This document shows, one piece after another, positions 7,494 through 15,357 of a stretch of DNA of 21,216 nt. Numbering within the stretch: the first letter of the stretch is position 1; each line of letters starts with the position of its first letter. Made by a program: the position numbers and the translations under genes. Origin of the DNA: JBEVEP01 sp040512755 (GTDB lineage Bacteria > Pseudomonadota > Alphaproteobacteria > Rhizobiales > Rhizobiaceae); contig JBEVEP010000158.1 of NCBI GenBank assembly GCA_040512755.1, positions 1 through 21,216 of the forward strand. The letters run 5' to 3'. Below the pieces are notes generated by a model. That model saw nothing but the letters and a program-made list of their open reading frames with translations. It did no database searches and was not told the DNA's origin.

Positions 7494-9962
7494 ATGATGA
7501 TTGAAAGCCTAGGCATTCGCGGCCGCCTGCTGCTGGCATTCATTGTAACCAGTGTCCTCGCAGTACTTGCGACTGCCGCTGCGGTCTATGCTTTCCTTGA
7601 GGTTGGCTCGGTGGTCGAGCGCATCACCGAAAGCCGTGTTCCAGCCTCGCTTTCGTCGCTTGAGCTTTCCCGCCAGGCCGAACGAGTTACCGCAACCGCA
7701 CCGGCCATCCTGGCTGTGACCAGCAAGAGTCAGCAAGATGAGGTCACGGCTGCGGCCAGTAGCAGCATGAGGCGGCTCGATCAGCTGCTCACTTCATTGA
7801 AGGCGACAAGCCCGGACACTTCCTCCGTCAACGAGATTGAAGCAGCGGTTATAGGGCTGCGGCGTAATCTCGATGCGCTCGACGACGTTGTCTCACTCCG
7901 GCTCTCGACGGCTGCCCGCAAAGAGGATCTTCTGCGCCGCCTATCGGCGACGGCGAACGCAATTCAACGCCTCGTGGCACCGGCGCTCCTTGTTATGAAC
8001 TCTAAGGTCGACCAATGGCGGGCGGCCAGTGCCGATCCTGCCACGGTGCCAGGTGCCCGCGCTCCTGCTGCCGAGGATCTCTCTGAAGCCATTGCATCCT
8101 ATATGCCCCAGCAGAAGGCACAGCGGGAAATTGCAGACCTTAACGACATGCTGCTCAAGGCTTCTGTCGCGCCCACGCACGGCGACGTGCCGATGATGGC
8201 CTTTCCATTGCGCCGCTCACTCCAGGTACTTGGGGCGCTCGCGCCCAGTATTGACGAGAAGTTTCGCGCGCGATTTCTGAAGGGGGTGGATGAGTTCAAA
8301 GCTCTGATCGAAGGCGAGAACAGCATTCTGAGGGCGCGCGGCGAGGAGCTGGCGGTACTGGCGCAAGGCGAGAAGCTGGTGGCTGATAACAAGCGATTGT
8401 CGAATGATCTTACTGCGGCGGTCGACCGGCTGGTGACCGCGGCCGATCGTGACATCACCGATGCCGGGAGCGAAGCGGCGACCGTACGGCGATACGGCAC
8501 CGGAATCGTGCTCGGTTCAGCCTTCCTGAGCCTGCTCACGTCGTTCTTGGTCGTATGGCTTTATGTCGATCGCAGTCTTCTGGCGCGTCTGGCGGGGGTG
8601 AGCCAGAGCATGCTTGCCATCGCTGGCGGCAATCTTCGTGTGCCGTTGCCTTCACCCGGCCGCGATGAGATCGGCCGCATGGCCGAAGCTTTGCGGCTTT
8701 TCCGAGACACGGCCATTGAGGTCGAGGAGAAGAACCTTCGCGAGGTGTCCGAGGCGCGCCAACGGCTGATTGATGCAATCGAGAGCATCTCCGAAGGTTT
8801 CGCACTTTACGACGCCGGGGACCGGCTCGTCCTCTGCAACAGCAGATATCGAGAAATCCTCTTCCCCGGCATAGCCGACGTTGTTGTCCCTGGCGTGCAA
8901 TTTGAGACGATTGTCCGGCAGGCAGCGCACAGCGGCATGGTCGAGGAGGCAAACGGCCGAGAGGAGGCATGGATTGCCGAGCGACTCGCCGCTCATCGCG
9001 ATCTCATAGTCACTTTGATTCATCGGCGCGATCCCAAACGCTGGATTCTGGTGAACGAGCGGCGCATTACCGGCGGCGGTACCGTTGCGGTCTACTCGGA
9101 CATCACGGAGTTGAAGCAGCGGGAGGAGAGTCTGGCAGAGAAATCCACGGTCCTAGAGGCGCTTTCGAACAAGCTGGCAAAATATCTTGCGCCTCAGGTA
9201 TACAGTTCGATCTTCGCGGGGCGTCAGGATGTCAGGATCGCCAGCCAGCGGAAGAAACTAACGATCTGCTTCTCCGATGTCGCCGGCTTTACCGAAACCG
9301 CCGACAAGATGGAGTCGGAAGATCTCACTCAACTTCTCAATCAGTATCTGACTGAAATGTCGAAGATTGCCACGGAGTACGGCGCCACAATCGACAAATA
9401 TGTTGGAGACGCCATTCTGATGTTCTTCGGCGATCCCGAAACGCGGGGCGTCAAGGCAGACGCCCTTGCTTGTGTCACAATGGCGCTGGCTATGCAGACA
9501 CGGATGAGCCAACTCGCCAAGATCTGGCGGAACGCCGGCATTGAGACGCCGTTGCGTTGCCGCATCGGTATTCACACCGACTATTGCACCGTGGGCAATT
9601 TCGGCAGCGACGATCGGATGGACTACACGATCATAGGTGGCGCAGTGAATCTCGCTTCGAGGCTCGAAGAGGAAGCCGAACCCGGAGCGGTGCTTATTTC
9701 CTACGAGACATTTGCACACGTGAAGGATGCGGTTGAGTGCGAGGAACTGGGTCAACTCCGCGTCAAAGGAATTGCCTATCCGATCGCCACTTACCGCGTA
9801 ATCGACCTCCGAGCCAATCTCGCGGCGACACGCCGGGCCATTCGCACGGATCTGCCGCATCTAAGGATTGAGGCGGAACCCGACCTCATGTCGAGTGATG
9901 AGCGCACCCAAGCCGCTATTACCATTGAGGAAGTTCTCATCCGCCTCCGTCACGGTGATTGA
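7494..9962 (+). CDS. Membrane adenylate cyclase: sensor, HAMP, PAS, class III cyclase
   Basis: An 822-residue inner-membrane signalling enzyme making cAMP from ATP. TM1 is ~12-34 and TM2 ~336-358, enclosing a ~300-residue, mostly helical periplasmic sensor region. HAMP follows at ~359-412 (LARLAGVSQSMLAIAGGNL, then GRDEIGRMAEALRLFRD). A PAS-like domain spans ~425-540 (ESISEGFALYDAGDRLVLCN to YSDITELKQREE). A short coiled coil leads to the class III catalytic domain at ~585-770. Metal ligands D595 (CFSDVAGFT) and D639 (KYVGDAILMFFGD), purine-selecting K635 and D710 (MDYTIIG), and N719/R723 (NLASRLE) are all present, so it should be active on ATP. The ATG at 7494 or the adjacent one at 7497 may be used; the ribosome site is weak. 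It lies 56 bases after the binding-protein remnant. Confidence 0.95.
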   Translation: MMIESLGIRGRLLLAFIVTSVLAVLATAAAVYAFLEVGSVVERITESRVPASLSSLELSRQAERVTATAPAILAVTSKSQQDEVTAAASSSMRRLDQLLTSLKATSPDTSSVNEIEAAVIGLRRNLDALDDVVSLRLSTAARKEDLLRRLSATANAIQRLVAPALLVMNSKVDQWRAASADPATVPGARAPAAEDLSEAIASYMPQQKAQREIADLNDMLLKASVAPTHGDVPMMAFPLRRSLQVLGALAPSIDEKFRARFLKGVDEFKALIEGENSILRARGEELAVLAQGEKLVADNKRLSNDLTAAVDRLVTAADRDITDAGSEAATVRRYGTGIVLGSAFLSLLTSFLVVWLYVDRSLLARLAGVSQSMLAIAGGNLRVPLPSPGRDEIGRMAEALRLFRDTAIEVEEKNLREVSEARQRLIDAIESISEGFALYDAGDRLVLCNSRYREILFPGIADVVVPGVQFETIVRQAAHSGMVEEANGREEAWIAERLAAHRDLIVTLIHRRDPKRWILVNERRITGGGTVAVYSDITELKQREESLAEKSTVLEALSNKLAKYLAPQVYSSIFAGRQDVRIASQRKKLTICFSDVAGFTETADKMESEDLTQLLNQYLTEMSKIATEYGATIDKYVGDAILMFFGDPETRGVKADALACVTMALAMQTRMSQLAKIWRNAGIETPLRCRIGIHTDYCTVGNFGSDDRMDYTIIGGAVNLASRLEEEAEPGAVLISYETFAHVKDAVECEELGQLRVKGIAYPIATYRVIDLRANLAATRRAIRTDLPHLRIEAEPDLMSSDERTQAAITIEEVLIRLRHGD

Positions 9963-10116
9963 GTATGTAAGCCGCAATCCGCGCCAGAGCTGGTGGTGCT
10001 TTCCTATCAGCATCGGTGGCTCGCTGGATCGCCAATGCATATCCGAACTCGGTGCGCCAGCCACCTAACGGGGCAAAGTCCACGGTCTGGAGAGCTGGTT
10101 TCTTATGGCTGGATTG

Positions 10117-10131
10117 GGTGAATGGTTCACC
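10117..10131. repeat. Inverted repeat, 6-bp stem
   Basis: GGTGAA and TTCACC are separated by TGG, giving a perfect 6-bp stem with a 3-base loop. No T run follows. Role unknown. Confidence 0.4.
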
Positions 10132-10225
10132 ATGCGGACGTCGTCCTCGCGCCAACAACGAAAATTTCGGGCGACTGTGTGAATGTCCGCCGCCAAGAGT
10201 GGAAGTCGGGCTGCATGGAACTAAC

Positions 10226-10249
10226 GGCGACCGATGCTAGCCGGTCGCC
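10226..10249. terminator. Perfect 8-bp hairpin, possible terminator of cyclase gene
   Basis: GGCGACCG pairs with CGGTCGCC around the 8-base loop ATGCTAGC. It lies 264 bases after the cyclase stop and 107 bases before the binding-protein gene. There is no T tract, so intrinsic termination is uncertain; it could equally be a leader structure of the next gene. Confidence 0.35.
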
Positions 10250-10355
10250 ACCGCGGCGGCCTAAGTCAGAGACACCCTCGTCCCCTTTCGAAGGATTCCC
10301 GGATTGCGCATTGCACCTGGTAGCGTGGCAGCGCAGTATATTAGAAGCCCAGTAA

Positions 10356-11498
10356 ATGGGACGCCAAATAATGGTCTGCAGCAGATTGCTCATAGTAAGT
10401 ATCGTTTCTGTCGCGGCAATTTATTGTCAGATGGCTAGATCTGAGATTCTGATTGCGACGGCCGGGCCTATGACTGGCGTATATGCTTGGTCTGGCGAGC
10501 AGTATCAGCGCGCGGTCAACCTGGCAGTCGAAGAGCTCAACCTCAGGGGCGGTGTCCTTGGCCAGAGAGTCGATCTGATAATAGGCGATGATGCCTGCGA
10601 TGCGGATCAGGCAGTGGCGCTGGCCCGGAAACTGGCGGACGATGGCGTCGTCTTTGTCGCTGGCCATTGGTGTTCGCATACCTCGATACCAGCTTCGAAG
10701 ATCTACGAAGACGCGCGAATACTTCAGATTGCCCCGGGCTCCGCCAGCGCAAAGCTGACTGACGAAGGGAGGGCGAACGTATTCCGAGTATGCGGACGGG
10801 ACGACAAACAAGGCGCTATGGTGGCCGATCACCTGGCCGACCGCTGGGCAGGTAAGGAAATTGCGATCCTGGATGACGGTACGACCTGGGGGACCGGAGT
10901 CGCCAACGGCGTAAGACTAAGGATGAAAGAACGGGGCTTGCGAGCGTCTGTGGATGAGGCTCTCAAGCCCGGCGAGACGGACTACTCTTCGCTGATCTCG
11001 AAGATGCAGGCCGCCGGTGTTGATGTCTTCTTTCTTGGAGGCTATCACGTCGAGGCGGGTCTGATCTTCCGCCAGGCGCATGACCGCGACTATGATCTTC
11101 AGTTGATAGCCACTAGCTCCATGGCGAGCGAGGATTTCCCGATAATCGCCGGTCCGGAGTTTGGCGGGACTGCTATGGCAGGCCAGACGGACATGCGTGC
11201 GAGTCCCCAGGCAGTAGAGGTCGTCGCTCGGTTTCGTGACCAAGGATATGAGCCGTTGGGCTACACGCTTTACGCCTACGCCGCAGTTCAGGTGTGGGCT
11301 CAGGCAGTGGAGGCGGCGGGTTCTACGGATCTCAATGCCGTAGTCAGCGCTATGCACAGCCGGCAGTTCGACACGGTCTTGGGAAAAATCGGCTTCGACG
11401 AGAAGGGTGACGTCACGGGCTTTGACCCGTGGCAATGGTATGTCTGGCAATCGGACGGCACCTACGTGCCTTTTGAGCAAGGCGCCGACGAGCAGTGA
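10356..11498 (+). CDS. Branched-chain amino acid-type ABC substrate-binding protein
   Basis: A 380-residue periplasmic type I binding protein of the LivJ/LivK (Peripla_BP_6) family, exported by an N-terminal signal (LLIVSIVSVAAIYC). The first strand and ligand region is ILIATAGPMTGVYAWSGEQ, followed by LNLRGGVLGQRVDLIIGDD; later strands include VVFVAGHWCSHTSIPAS, KEIAILDDGTTWGTG and GVDVFFLGGYHVEAGLI. The C-terminus is FDTVLGKIGFDEKGDVTG with a terminal TYVPFEQG, as in the family. The ATG at 10356 gives a slightly long n-region; the ATG at 10371 is an alternative, and neither has a strong ribosome site. No permease or ATPase is adjacent, and it follows a cyclase gene. It may feed a transporter encoded elsewhere or act in ligand sensing. 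The ligand is unknown. Confidence 0.9.
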   Translation: MGRQIMVCSRLLIVSIVSVAAIYCQMARSEILIATAGPMTGVYAWSGEQYQRAVNLAVEELNLRGGVLGQRVDLIIGDDACDADQAVALARKLADDGVVFVAGHWCSHTSIPASKIYEDARILQIAPGSASAKLTDEGRANVFRVCGRDDKQGAMVADHLADRWAGKEIAILDDGTTWGTGVANGVRLRMKERGLRASVDEALKPGETDYSSLISKMQAAGVDVFFLGGYHVEAGLIFRQAHDRDYDLQLIATSSMASEDFPIIAGPEFGGTAMAGQTDMRASPQAVEVVARFRDQGYEPLGYTLYAYAAVQVWAQAVEAAGSTDLNAVVSAMHSRQFDTVLGKIGFDEKGDVTGFDPWQWYVWQSDGTYVPFEQGADEQ

Positions 11499-11735
11499 AT
11501 CTCTATCGCCGGCAGACACAGCGAGACAGCACGATGCCCCTCCATTATCGGACACCTTGCAAAGTCTCGATTGGGCCGTAAGCGGACCGTCAGCTTTCTG
11601 TGTCGAACCGGCGAAGGTGGGCATCAAACTAGGTATTGGTCGGACTTAGGTTTGACCCAATTACATCAAGAAGGATGTCGTTTCAGACATCGAGCCCTGG
11701 CTCGCACCAATCCTTCGGTTCAAAACCGAACTAAA
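11499..11735. other. Convergent intergenic region with three tandem hairpins
   Basis: Lies between the binding-protein gene (+) and the LuxR-type gene (-). No coding frame looks real. The right end holds three perfect inverted repeats one after another (11674-11730). The rest shows no recognisable feature. Confidence 0.5.
11674..11730. terminator. Three consecutive hairpins between convergent genes
   Basis: Stem 1: GATGTC (11674-11679) with GACATC (11686-11691). Stem 2: CGAGC (11691-11695) with GCTCG (11700-11704). Stem 3: TTCGGTT (11714-11720) with AACCGAA (11724-11730) around CAA. The third ends six bases from the stop of the minus-strand regulator gene and is the best candidate terminator for it. 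No T run is seen on either strand, so Rho-independent function is not assured. A small structured RNA is an alternative. Confidence 0.42.
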
Positions 11736-12617
11736 CTAGATGTGTGTAGAAATTAACGCGCTGGTTGGCGCCCGCACGAAGATGGCGAAAAGTTCGCGCT
11801 GCGACGAGATGCGCATCTTGGCGTAGATGTTTTTGCGGTGGATGCGCACCGTCCCCGAGGAGATGCCGAGAAGATTGGCTATGGACTCCGAGGAATGTCC
11901 TTCGAGGACGAGGCCGACGACCTGCAGTTCGCGCGGCGTAAGCGGCGGCATGCCGCGCGCTTCTAGCGCGTCCTGAACGGTGCGGCGCAGCACCTCCTTG
12001 TCGTCTTCCACCTGGTTCGCCGTCTTGAGCCTCTCGTCGGTTCGCCAATGCGTCTCGGCGATGCTGCGGATGAGCGGCTCGACGATCCGCAACGTGCGCA
12101 GGTCGTGCGCTGTGAAGCTGGGTTGACTCGGTGCGCGCATCAGTGACGTGACGACGGTCCAGCCTTCTTTGCCAGGCGTGAAGAAGGCGATCTCGTCAAC
12201 TGGACCCGTCTGGACGTAATACGACTTGTAGTATTCGCTCTTGTAGAACTGGTCCGGCGCCAGTTCAGCCAGCTTGTAAATTCCCGACCGGATCCCGTTC
12301 GCCGTCGCCTTGTAGAAGGGGTCAAGCAGATAGGGACCGACTTCGTATTCCCGGACGTGGATATCGAACTGCTTCGGGCCAAATGTGTGATGCAGGCAGA
12401 CCGGCTTGCCAGGACCGCTATAAGCGAAGCTCACCATGTAGTTGAAGGGCGCGAGGCGGCTCACTGTGTCGGAGAGTACATCTGGGAAATGGCGCGACCC
12501 GACTTGAGACAACAATACGCCGAGGGCGGCAAACCATTCGGGCTGGGACAGCAGCCGCCGCCCCGATGGCGTCTCTAAACTTTCCTCCGCCATCGCCCTT
12601 CCTATCCCAAAAGGCAT
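11736..12617 (-). CDS. LuxR-type transcriptional regulator of the dehydratase locus
   Basis: A 293-residue DNA-binding regulator. The C-terminal LuxR-type helix-turn-helix lies at ~225-280 (LTPRELQVVGLVLEGHSSESIANLLGIS in overlapping parts, then TVRIHRKNIYAKM). The recognition helix starts at SSGTVRIH. The N-terminal ~190 residues lack a phospho-receiver domain; they form an alpha/beta sensor-like region (FNYMVSFAYSG, EVGPYLLDPFYKA, DEIAFFTPGKEGW) that probably binds a small molecule, though it is not clearly an acyl-homoserine-lactone domain. The start is 12617, or the ATG at 12593, which follows AGGAAGGG. The gene is transcribed away from the transporter and dehydratase genes, the usual arrangement for a local regulator. 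Inducer unknown, presumably the polyol or its aldehyde. Confidence 0.88.
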   Translation of the reverse strand: MPFGIGRAMAEESLETPSGRRLLSQPEWFAALGVLLSQVGSRHFPDVLSDTVSRLAPFNYMVSFAYSGPGKPVCLHHTFGPKQFDIHVREYEVGPYLLDPFYKATANGIRSGIYKLAELAPDQFYKSEYYKSYYVQTGPVDEIAFFTPGKEGWTVVTSLMRAPSQPSFTAHDLRTLRIVEPLIRSIAETHWRTDERLKTANQVEDDKEVLRRTVQDALEARGMPPLTPRELQVVGLVLEGHSSESIANLLGISSGTVRIHRKNIYAKMRISSQRELFAIFVRAPTSALISTHI

Positions 12618-12625
12618 ATGCCTTT
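12610..12625. promoter_or_regulatory. Perfect 16-bp palindrome over the regulator start codon
   Basis: AAAGGCATATGCCTTT is its own reverse complement. Its centre is the CATATG containing the minus-strand start codon. It could be an autoregulatory operator for the LuxR-type dimer, or a chance product of a ribosome site next to a start codon. Confidence 0.4.
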
Positions 12626-12978
12626 CGGATTAGTCCGTATGGGAAATATCCCTCGGTTAGCACCTTCTTATAGGCTTTGCGTCGTTTGTGAAATATGCCT
12701 CCATGGTAGCCCGATGCTCCGAGTACGCGCGTTGGCTGATATACTTGCCACGAACGAACTCTCGGATCGGCAGGGGAATATCCACGCGATGTGGTGGAGG
12801 ATATCGGTGGTACACTCGCCAGCCACGCGCCGCATGCTTGCTGGTTGCACACTGGCAGAAATTTCGGTCACCCATTCGTCCGCGGATCCGATGCGCTGGT
12901 GCAAGCAAACGCATTCAGGCCCATGTCAAGTCGGGACCGCACATCACAAAAAGAAAACTAACCAAAGGGGAAATCAAA
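12618..12978. promoter_or_regulatory. Divergent control region of the polyol/dehydratase locus
   Basis: 361 bases between the LuxR-type gene (-) and the binding-protein gene (+). Plus-strand frames cross it but have poor composition and no family similarity. It must hold both promoters. I could not fix -35/-10 pairs with confidence and saw no convincing sigma-54 site; one weak lookalike near 12851 was rejected. AAAGGGG at 12964-12970 is the ribosome site of the downstream gene. Confidence 0.55.
12641..12652. promoter_or_regulatory. GGGA-N4-TCCC imperfect palindrome, candidate operator
   Basis: GGGAAATATCCC lies 24 bases upstream of the regulator start, with matching GGGA/TCCC arms and an AT centre. 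A further TATCCCA/TATGGGA pair flanks the 16-bp palindrome. The cluster is where an operator would be expected between divergent genes. No LuxR-type consensus is matched exactly. Confidence 0.3.
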
Positions 12979-14367
12979 ATGCTTGGAGACAGTTCACGCC
13001 TGCGCATGCTGATCGCGACGCCAGCGCTTGCGGCTCTCGCGGCGCTCGGTTTCGCCGGACAGGCCGCCGCCTGGTCGCTGGAGGAAGCGGCGGCACCCTA
13101 CAAAGGCACGACCGTCCGCACCATAGGCGAAGCGCTTCCGCCGCTTGAGGCGATGAAGAAGCTCGCACCGGAATTTGAGAAGCGGACGGGCATCAAGGTC
13201 GAGATCGAGATGTACGAAGCCTCGGAGTCGGCCAGCAAAGTGATGCTTGATCTCAACTCGAAGCGCGGCCGCTACGACTTTATCCTCCAGCAGCATCGCA
13301 ATGTTGGCAAGTTCGTAACCAACGGGCATGTCGAACCAATCGAGCAGTTCATGACTTCAGCGACGCTGCGCGACCCCGAGTTCAAGCCGGAGGAGCAACT
13401 CTACCAAGGCCTATGGAAGGAGATCTCCTGGTATGACGGCAAGGCCTACGGCTTCCCGTTCACGGCGCTGACCATGTACTCCTGGTATCGCTCCGACCTG
13501 CTGGGCGACGCCAAGGAGAAGGAGGGCTTCAAGGCGAAATACGGCTATGACCTGGGTCCCGCACAGGACTGGAAGCAGTATCGCGACATCGCAGAGTGGT
13601 TCACCCGCCCTGACCAGGGACTTTACGGCACCGCACTGCAGGGCAAGCGTCACGAGGCGCTGTGGTACGAGTGGCTGAACTTCCTCTATTCTCACGGTGG
13701 GGACATGCTGGAGGTGAAATCGGGTTCCGAATGCGGCCCGGTCATCGTCAACAGCCCGCAAGCCATAGCCGCGACCGAGTACTATAAAAGCCTGATGCCG
13801 TTTTCGCCGCCAGATACGCTCAACTATTTCTGGGACGATGTGATGGCACTGATGCAGCAGGGCAAGGTCGCCGAGCTCATCATGTGGAACGACGCGACCT
13901 ATGCCGTCGCCGTGGATGAAAATGTGTCCACGGTCGTGGGAAAAATGGGCTTCGACCTGGTGCCCCAGGGCGAAGGCGGCAAGGTCGCTCAGGTCGAGGG
14001 CTGGTCCTACCTCGTGCCGACGGCTTCTAAGAACAAGGAAGCGGCGTATCTCTTCATCCAGTGGATGATGGAATACGACCAGCAGCTGAACCAGCATCTG
14101 AATGGCGGCGCCTCCGCCCGTCCGGACGTCTATGCCTCGGCAGATGTGCAGAAGCTGCCCTACGCCAAGGCGTCGATGGCGTCCAACGAAGTGGCCAAAC
14201 CGAAGCCGACGATCCCGCAGGCGAGCGAGATGACAGACATCCTCGTGCGTGAACTGTCCTCCTATCTCGCCGACGAGAAATCGGCGAAGGATGCGCTCGA
14301 TCACTCGGCGAAGGAGATCTCGGCACTGCTCGGCTCCTGCGCGCCGATGAAATATCCCGTGCCGTGA
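12979..14367 (+). CDS. Carbohydrate/polyol ABC transporter substrate-binding protein
   Basis: A 462-residue periplasmic extracellular solute-binding protein of the CUT1-type (COG1653-like), delivering a sugar or polyol to the two permeases that follow. The ATG at 12979 has AAGGGG eight bases upstream; an open frame back to 12688 is ignored. A signal peptide covers ~1-30 (MLIATPALAALAALGFAG, then QAAAW). The mature chain shows family features: ALPPLEAMKKLAPEFEKRTG, YGFPFTALTMYSWYRSDLL, and ALMQQGKVAELIMWND followed by GWSYLVPTASKNKEAAYLF. It is first in the block and separated from the permeases by a strong hairpin, as expected for the component needed in excess. The ligand is inferred from the dehydratase downstream to be a small polyol such as glycerol or propanediol. 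Confidence 0.93.
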   Translation: MLGDSSRLRMLIATPALAALAALGFAGQAAAWSLEEAAAPYKGTTVRTIGEALPPLEAMKKLAPEFEKRTGIKVEIEMYEASESASKVMLDLNSKRGRYDFILQQHRNVGKFVTNGHVEPIEQFMTSATLRDPEFKPEEQLYQGLWKEISWYDGKAYGFPFTALTMYSWYRSDLLGDAKEKEGFKAKYGYDLGPAQDWKQYRDIAEWFTRPDQGLYGTALQGKRHEALWYEWLNFLYSHGGDMLEVKSGSECGPVIVNSPQAIAATEYYKSLMPFSPPDTLNYFWDDVMALMQQGKVAELIMWNDATYAVAVDENVSTVVGKMGFDLVPQGEGGKVAQVEGWSYLVPTASKNKEAAYLFIQWMMEYDQQLNQHLNGGASARPDVYASADVQKLPYAKASMASNEVAKPKPTIPQASEMTDILVRELSSYLADEKSAKDALDHSAKEISALLGSCAPMKYPVP

Positions 14368-14388
14368 AGGCTGCGATTCCGTGAAATA

Positions 14389-14415
14389 TTCCCGTGGGGG
14401 AAAGCCCCACGGGAA
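14389..14415 (+). terminator. Strong intercistronic hairpin after binding-protein gene
   Basis: TTCCCGTGGGG (14389-14399) pairs perfectly with CCCCACGGGAA (14405-14415) around GAAAG: an 11-bp GC-rich stem. It begins 21 bases after the binding-protein stop and ends 15 bases before the first permease start. There is no T run. By analogy with malE-malF-type operons it probably protects the upstream messenger from 3' decay or partly terminates transcription, giving more binding protein than permease. Confidence 0.7.
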
Positions 14416-14430
14416 ACGGCCAGGCACCTC

Positions 14431-15354
14431 ATGAACACAGCCACCCAACCTTCGCGCGGACAGTTACTGCTGGACCGCGGCGCATCGCTGCCGCTGATCG
14501 TGCCGGCGACGCTGCTCGTCCTCGTCTTCCTCGTCGGGCCTTTCTATTACATGGCCTACACGGCAATGACCGACCTCAGCTTCGCCAATCCGGACCAGAA
14601 GGGAGCGTTCATCGGGTTCGACAACTTTCGCAGGTTGGTGCGCGAGGACACGATCTTCTGGAACTCGTTCTGGCTAACCATCCGCTTCGTCGTAGTCGCT
14701 GTGACGATCGAGTTCCTGCTCGGCTTCGCACTCGCCTGGCTGATCTGGCGTTTCATTGAACGCCAGCGCCTGCTGACGACTTTGCTTCTCGTCCCAATGA
14801 TGCTGGCGCCGGTCGCCGTCGGCCTTATCTGGCGCCTTCTTCTACAGGGCGACTTTGGCATGGCGACCCATTATCTGCGCGCTGTCGGCCTGCTGTCGCC
14901 CGCGACCGCGGTCTTCTCGTCGCCTGGGCTGGTCATGCCCACCATCATTGCCATCGACGTGTGGCAGTGGACGCCGTTTGTGACGTTGATCATCCTAGCC
15001 GGACTTATGAGTCTGCCGCGCTCGCCGTTCGAAGCCGCGACGATGGACGGCGCCGGACCGTGGCGGCAGTTCGTCGACATCCTGCTGCCGCTACTGAGAC
15101 CGATCATTGCTCTGGTGGTGTTGCTGCGCGGCATCGACGCCTTCAAGGAGTTCGACAAGGTATTCATCATGACGGGGGGCGGGCCGGGCACGGTCTCGGA
15201 ACTGCTGTCGATCTACGCCTACCGCGTGAACTTCAAGACCTGGAATCTCGGCTACGGGGCCACGGTATCGTTCATGGTCTACCTCGTCGTGCTCATCCTG
15301 TGCTCAGTCTTCTACAAGGCCGCTTACTGGAAATCGGCAGGTTCGAGGGGCTAG
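14431..15354 (+). CDS. Sugar/polyol ABC transporter permease (MalF/UgpA type)
   Basis: A 307-residue inner-membrane permease of the MalF/UgpA type. About six membrane segments are visible, beginning ~20-42 (LPLIVPATLLVLVFLVGPF) and including ~82-105, 117-137, 168-192, 222-236 and 278-296. The cytoplasmic EAA loop that contacts the ATPase is at ~201-220 (EAATMDGAGPWRQFVDILLP), in good agreement with the family. The start at 14431 follows a modest AGGCACC ribosome site. The stop is three bases before the next permease, so the two are translationally coupled. Confidence 0.94.
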   Translation: MNTATQPSRGQLLLDRGASLPLIVPATLLVLVFLVGPFYYMAYTAMTDLSFANPDQKGAFIGFDNFRRLVREDTIFWNSFWLTIRFVVVAVTIEFLLGFALAWLIWRFIERQRLLTTLLLVPMMLAPVAVGLIWRLLLQGDFGMATHYLRAVGLLSPATAVFSSPGLVMPTIIAIDVWQWTPFVTLIILAGLMSLPRSPFEAATMDGAGPWRQFVDILLPLLRPIIALVVLLRGIDAFKEFDKVFIMTGGGPGTVSELLSIYAYRVNFKTWNLGYGATVSFMVYLVVLILCSVFYKAAYWKSAGSRG

Positions 15355-15357
15355 GCG

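Larger units (their letters stand above)
9963..10355. other. 393-bp gap with two perfect hairpins, no gene
   Basis: No credible coding frame. It contains inverted repeats at 10117-10131 and 10226-10249, and presumably the promoter of the binding protein that follows. An AT-richer stretch just before that gene (AGTATATTAGAAG near 10334) could supply a -10 region, but no matching -35 is clear. Confidence 0.45.

Noticed and set aside
11711..11730. Possible tRNA T-arm (GGTTCAAAACC)
   Set aside because: It is part of a perfect 7-bp stem, TTCGGTT/AACCGAA, with a 3-base loop; no acceptor, D or anticodon arms can be found around it.
12850..12868. Sigma-54-like site (TGGCAG followed by a TTC-type element)
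   Set aside because: The spacing and the second element do not match the TGGCAC-N5-TTGC consensus.
12688..12978. 97-codon upstream extension of the binding protein, and other plus-strand frames in the divergent region
   Set aside because: The extension has non-coding composition, would bury the signal peptide, and ignores the strong ribosome site before 12979.
13411..14448. 345-codon minus-strand frame opposite the binding protein, and similar long antisense frames at 16204-17214 and 17452-18318
   Set aside because: These are GC-driven shadow frames, rich in Arg, His and Gly, opposite genes with unmistakable family motifs.
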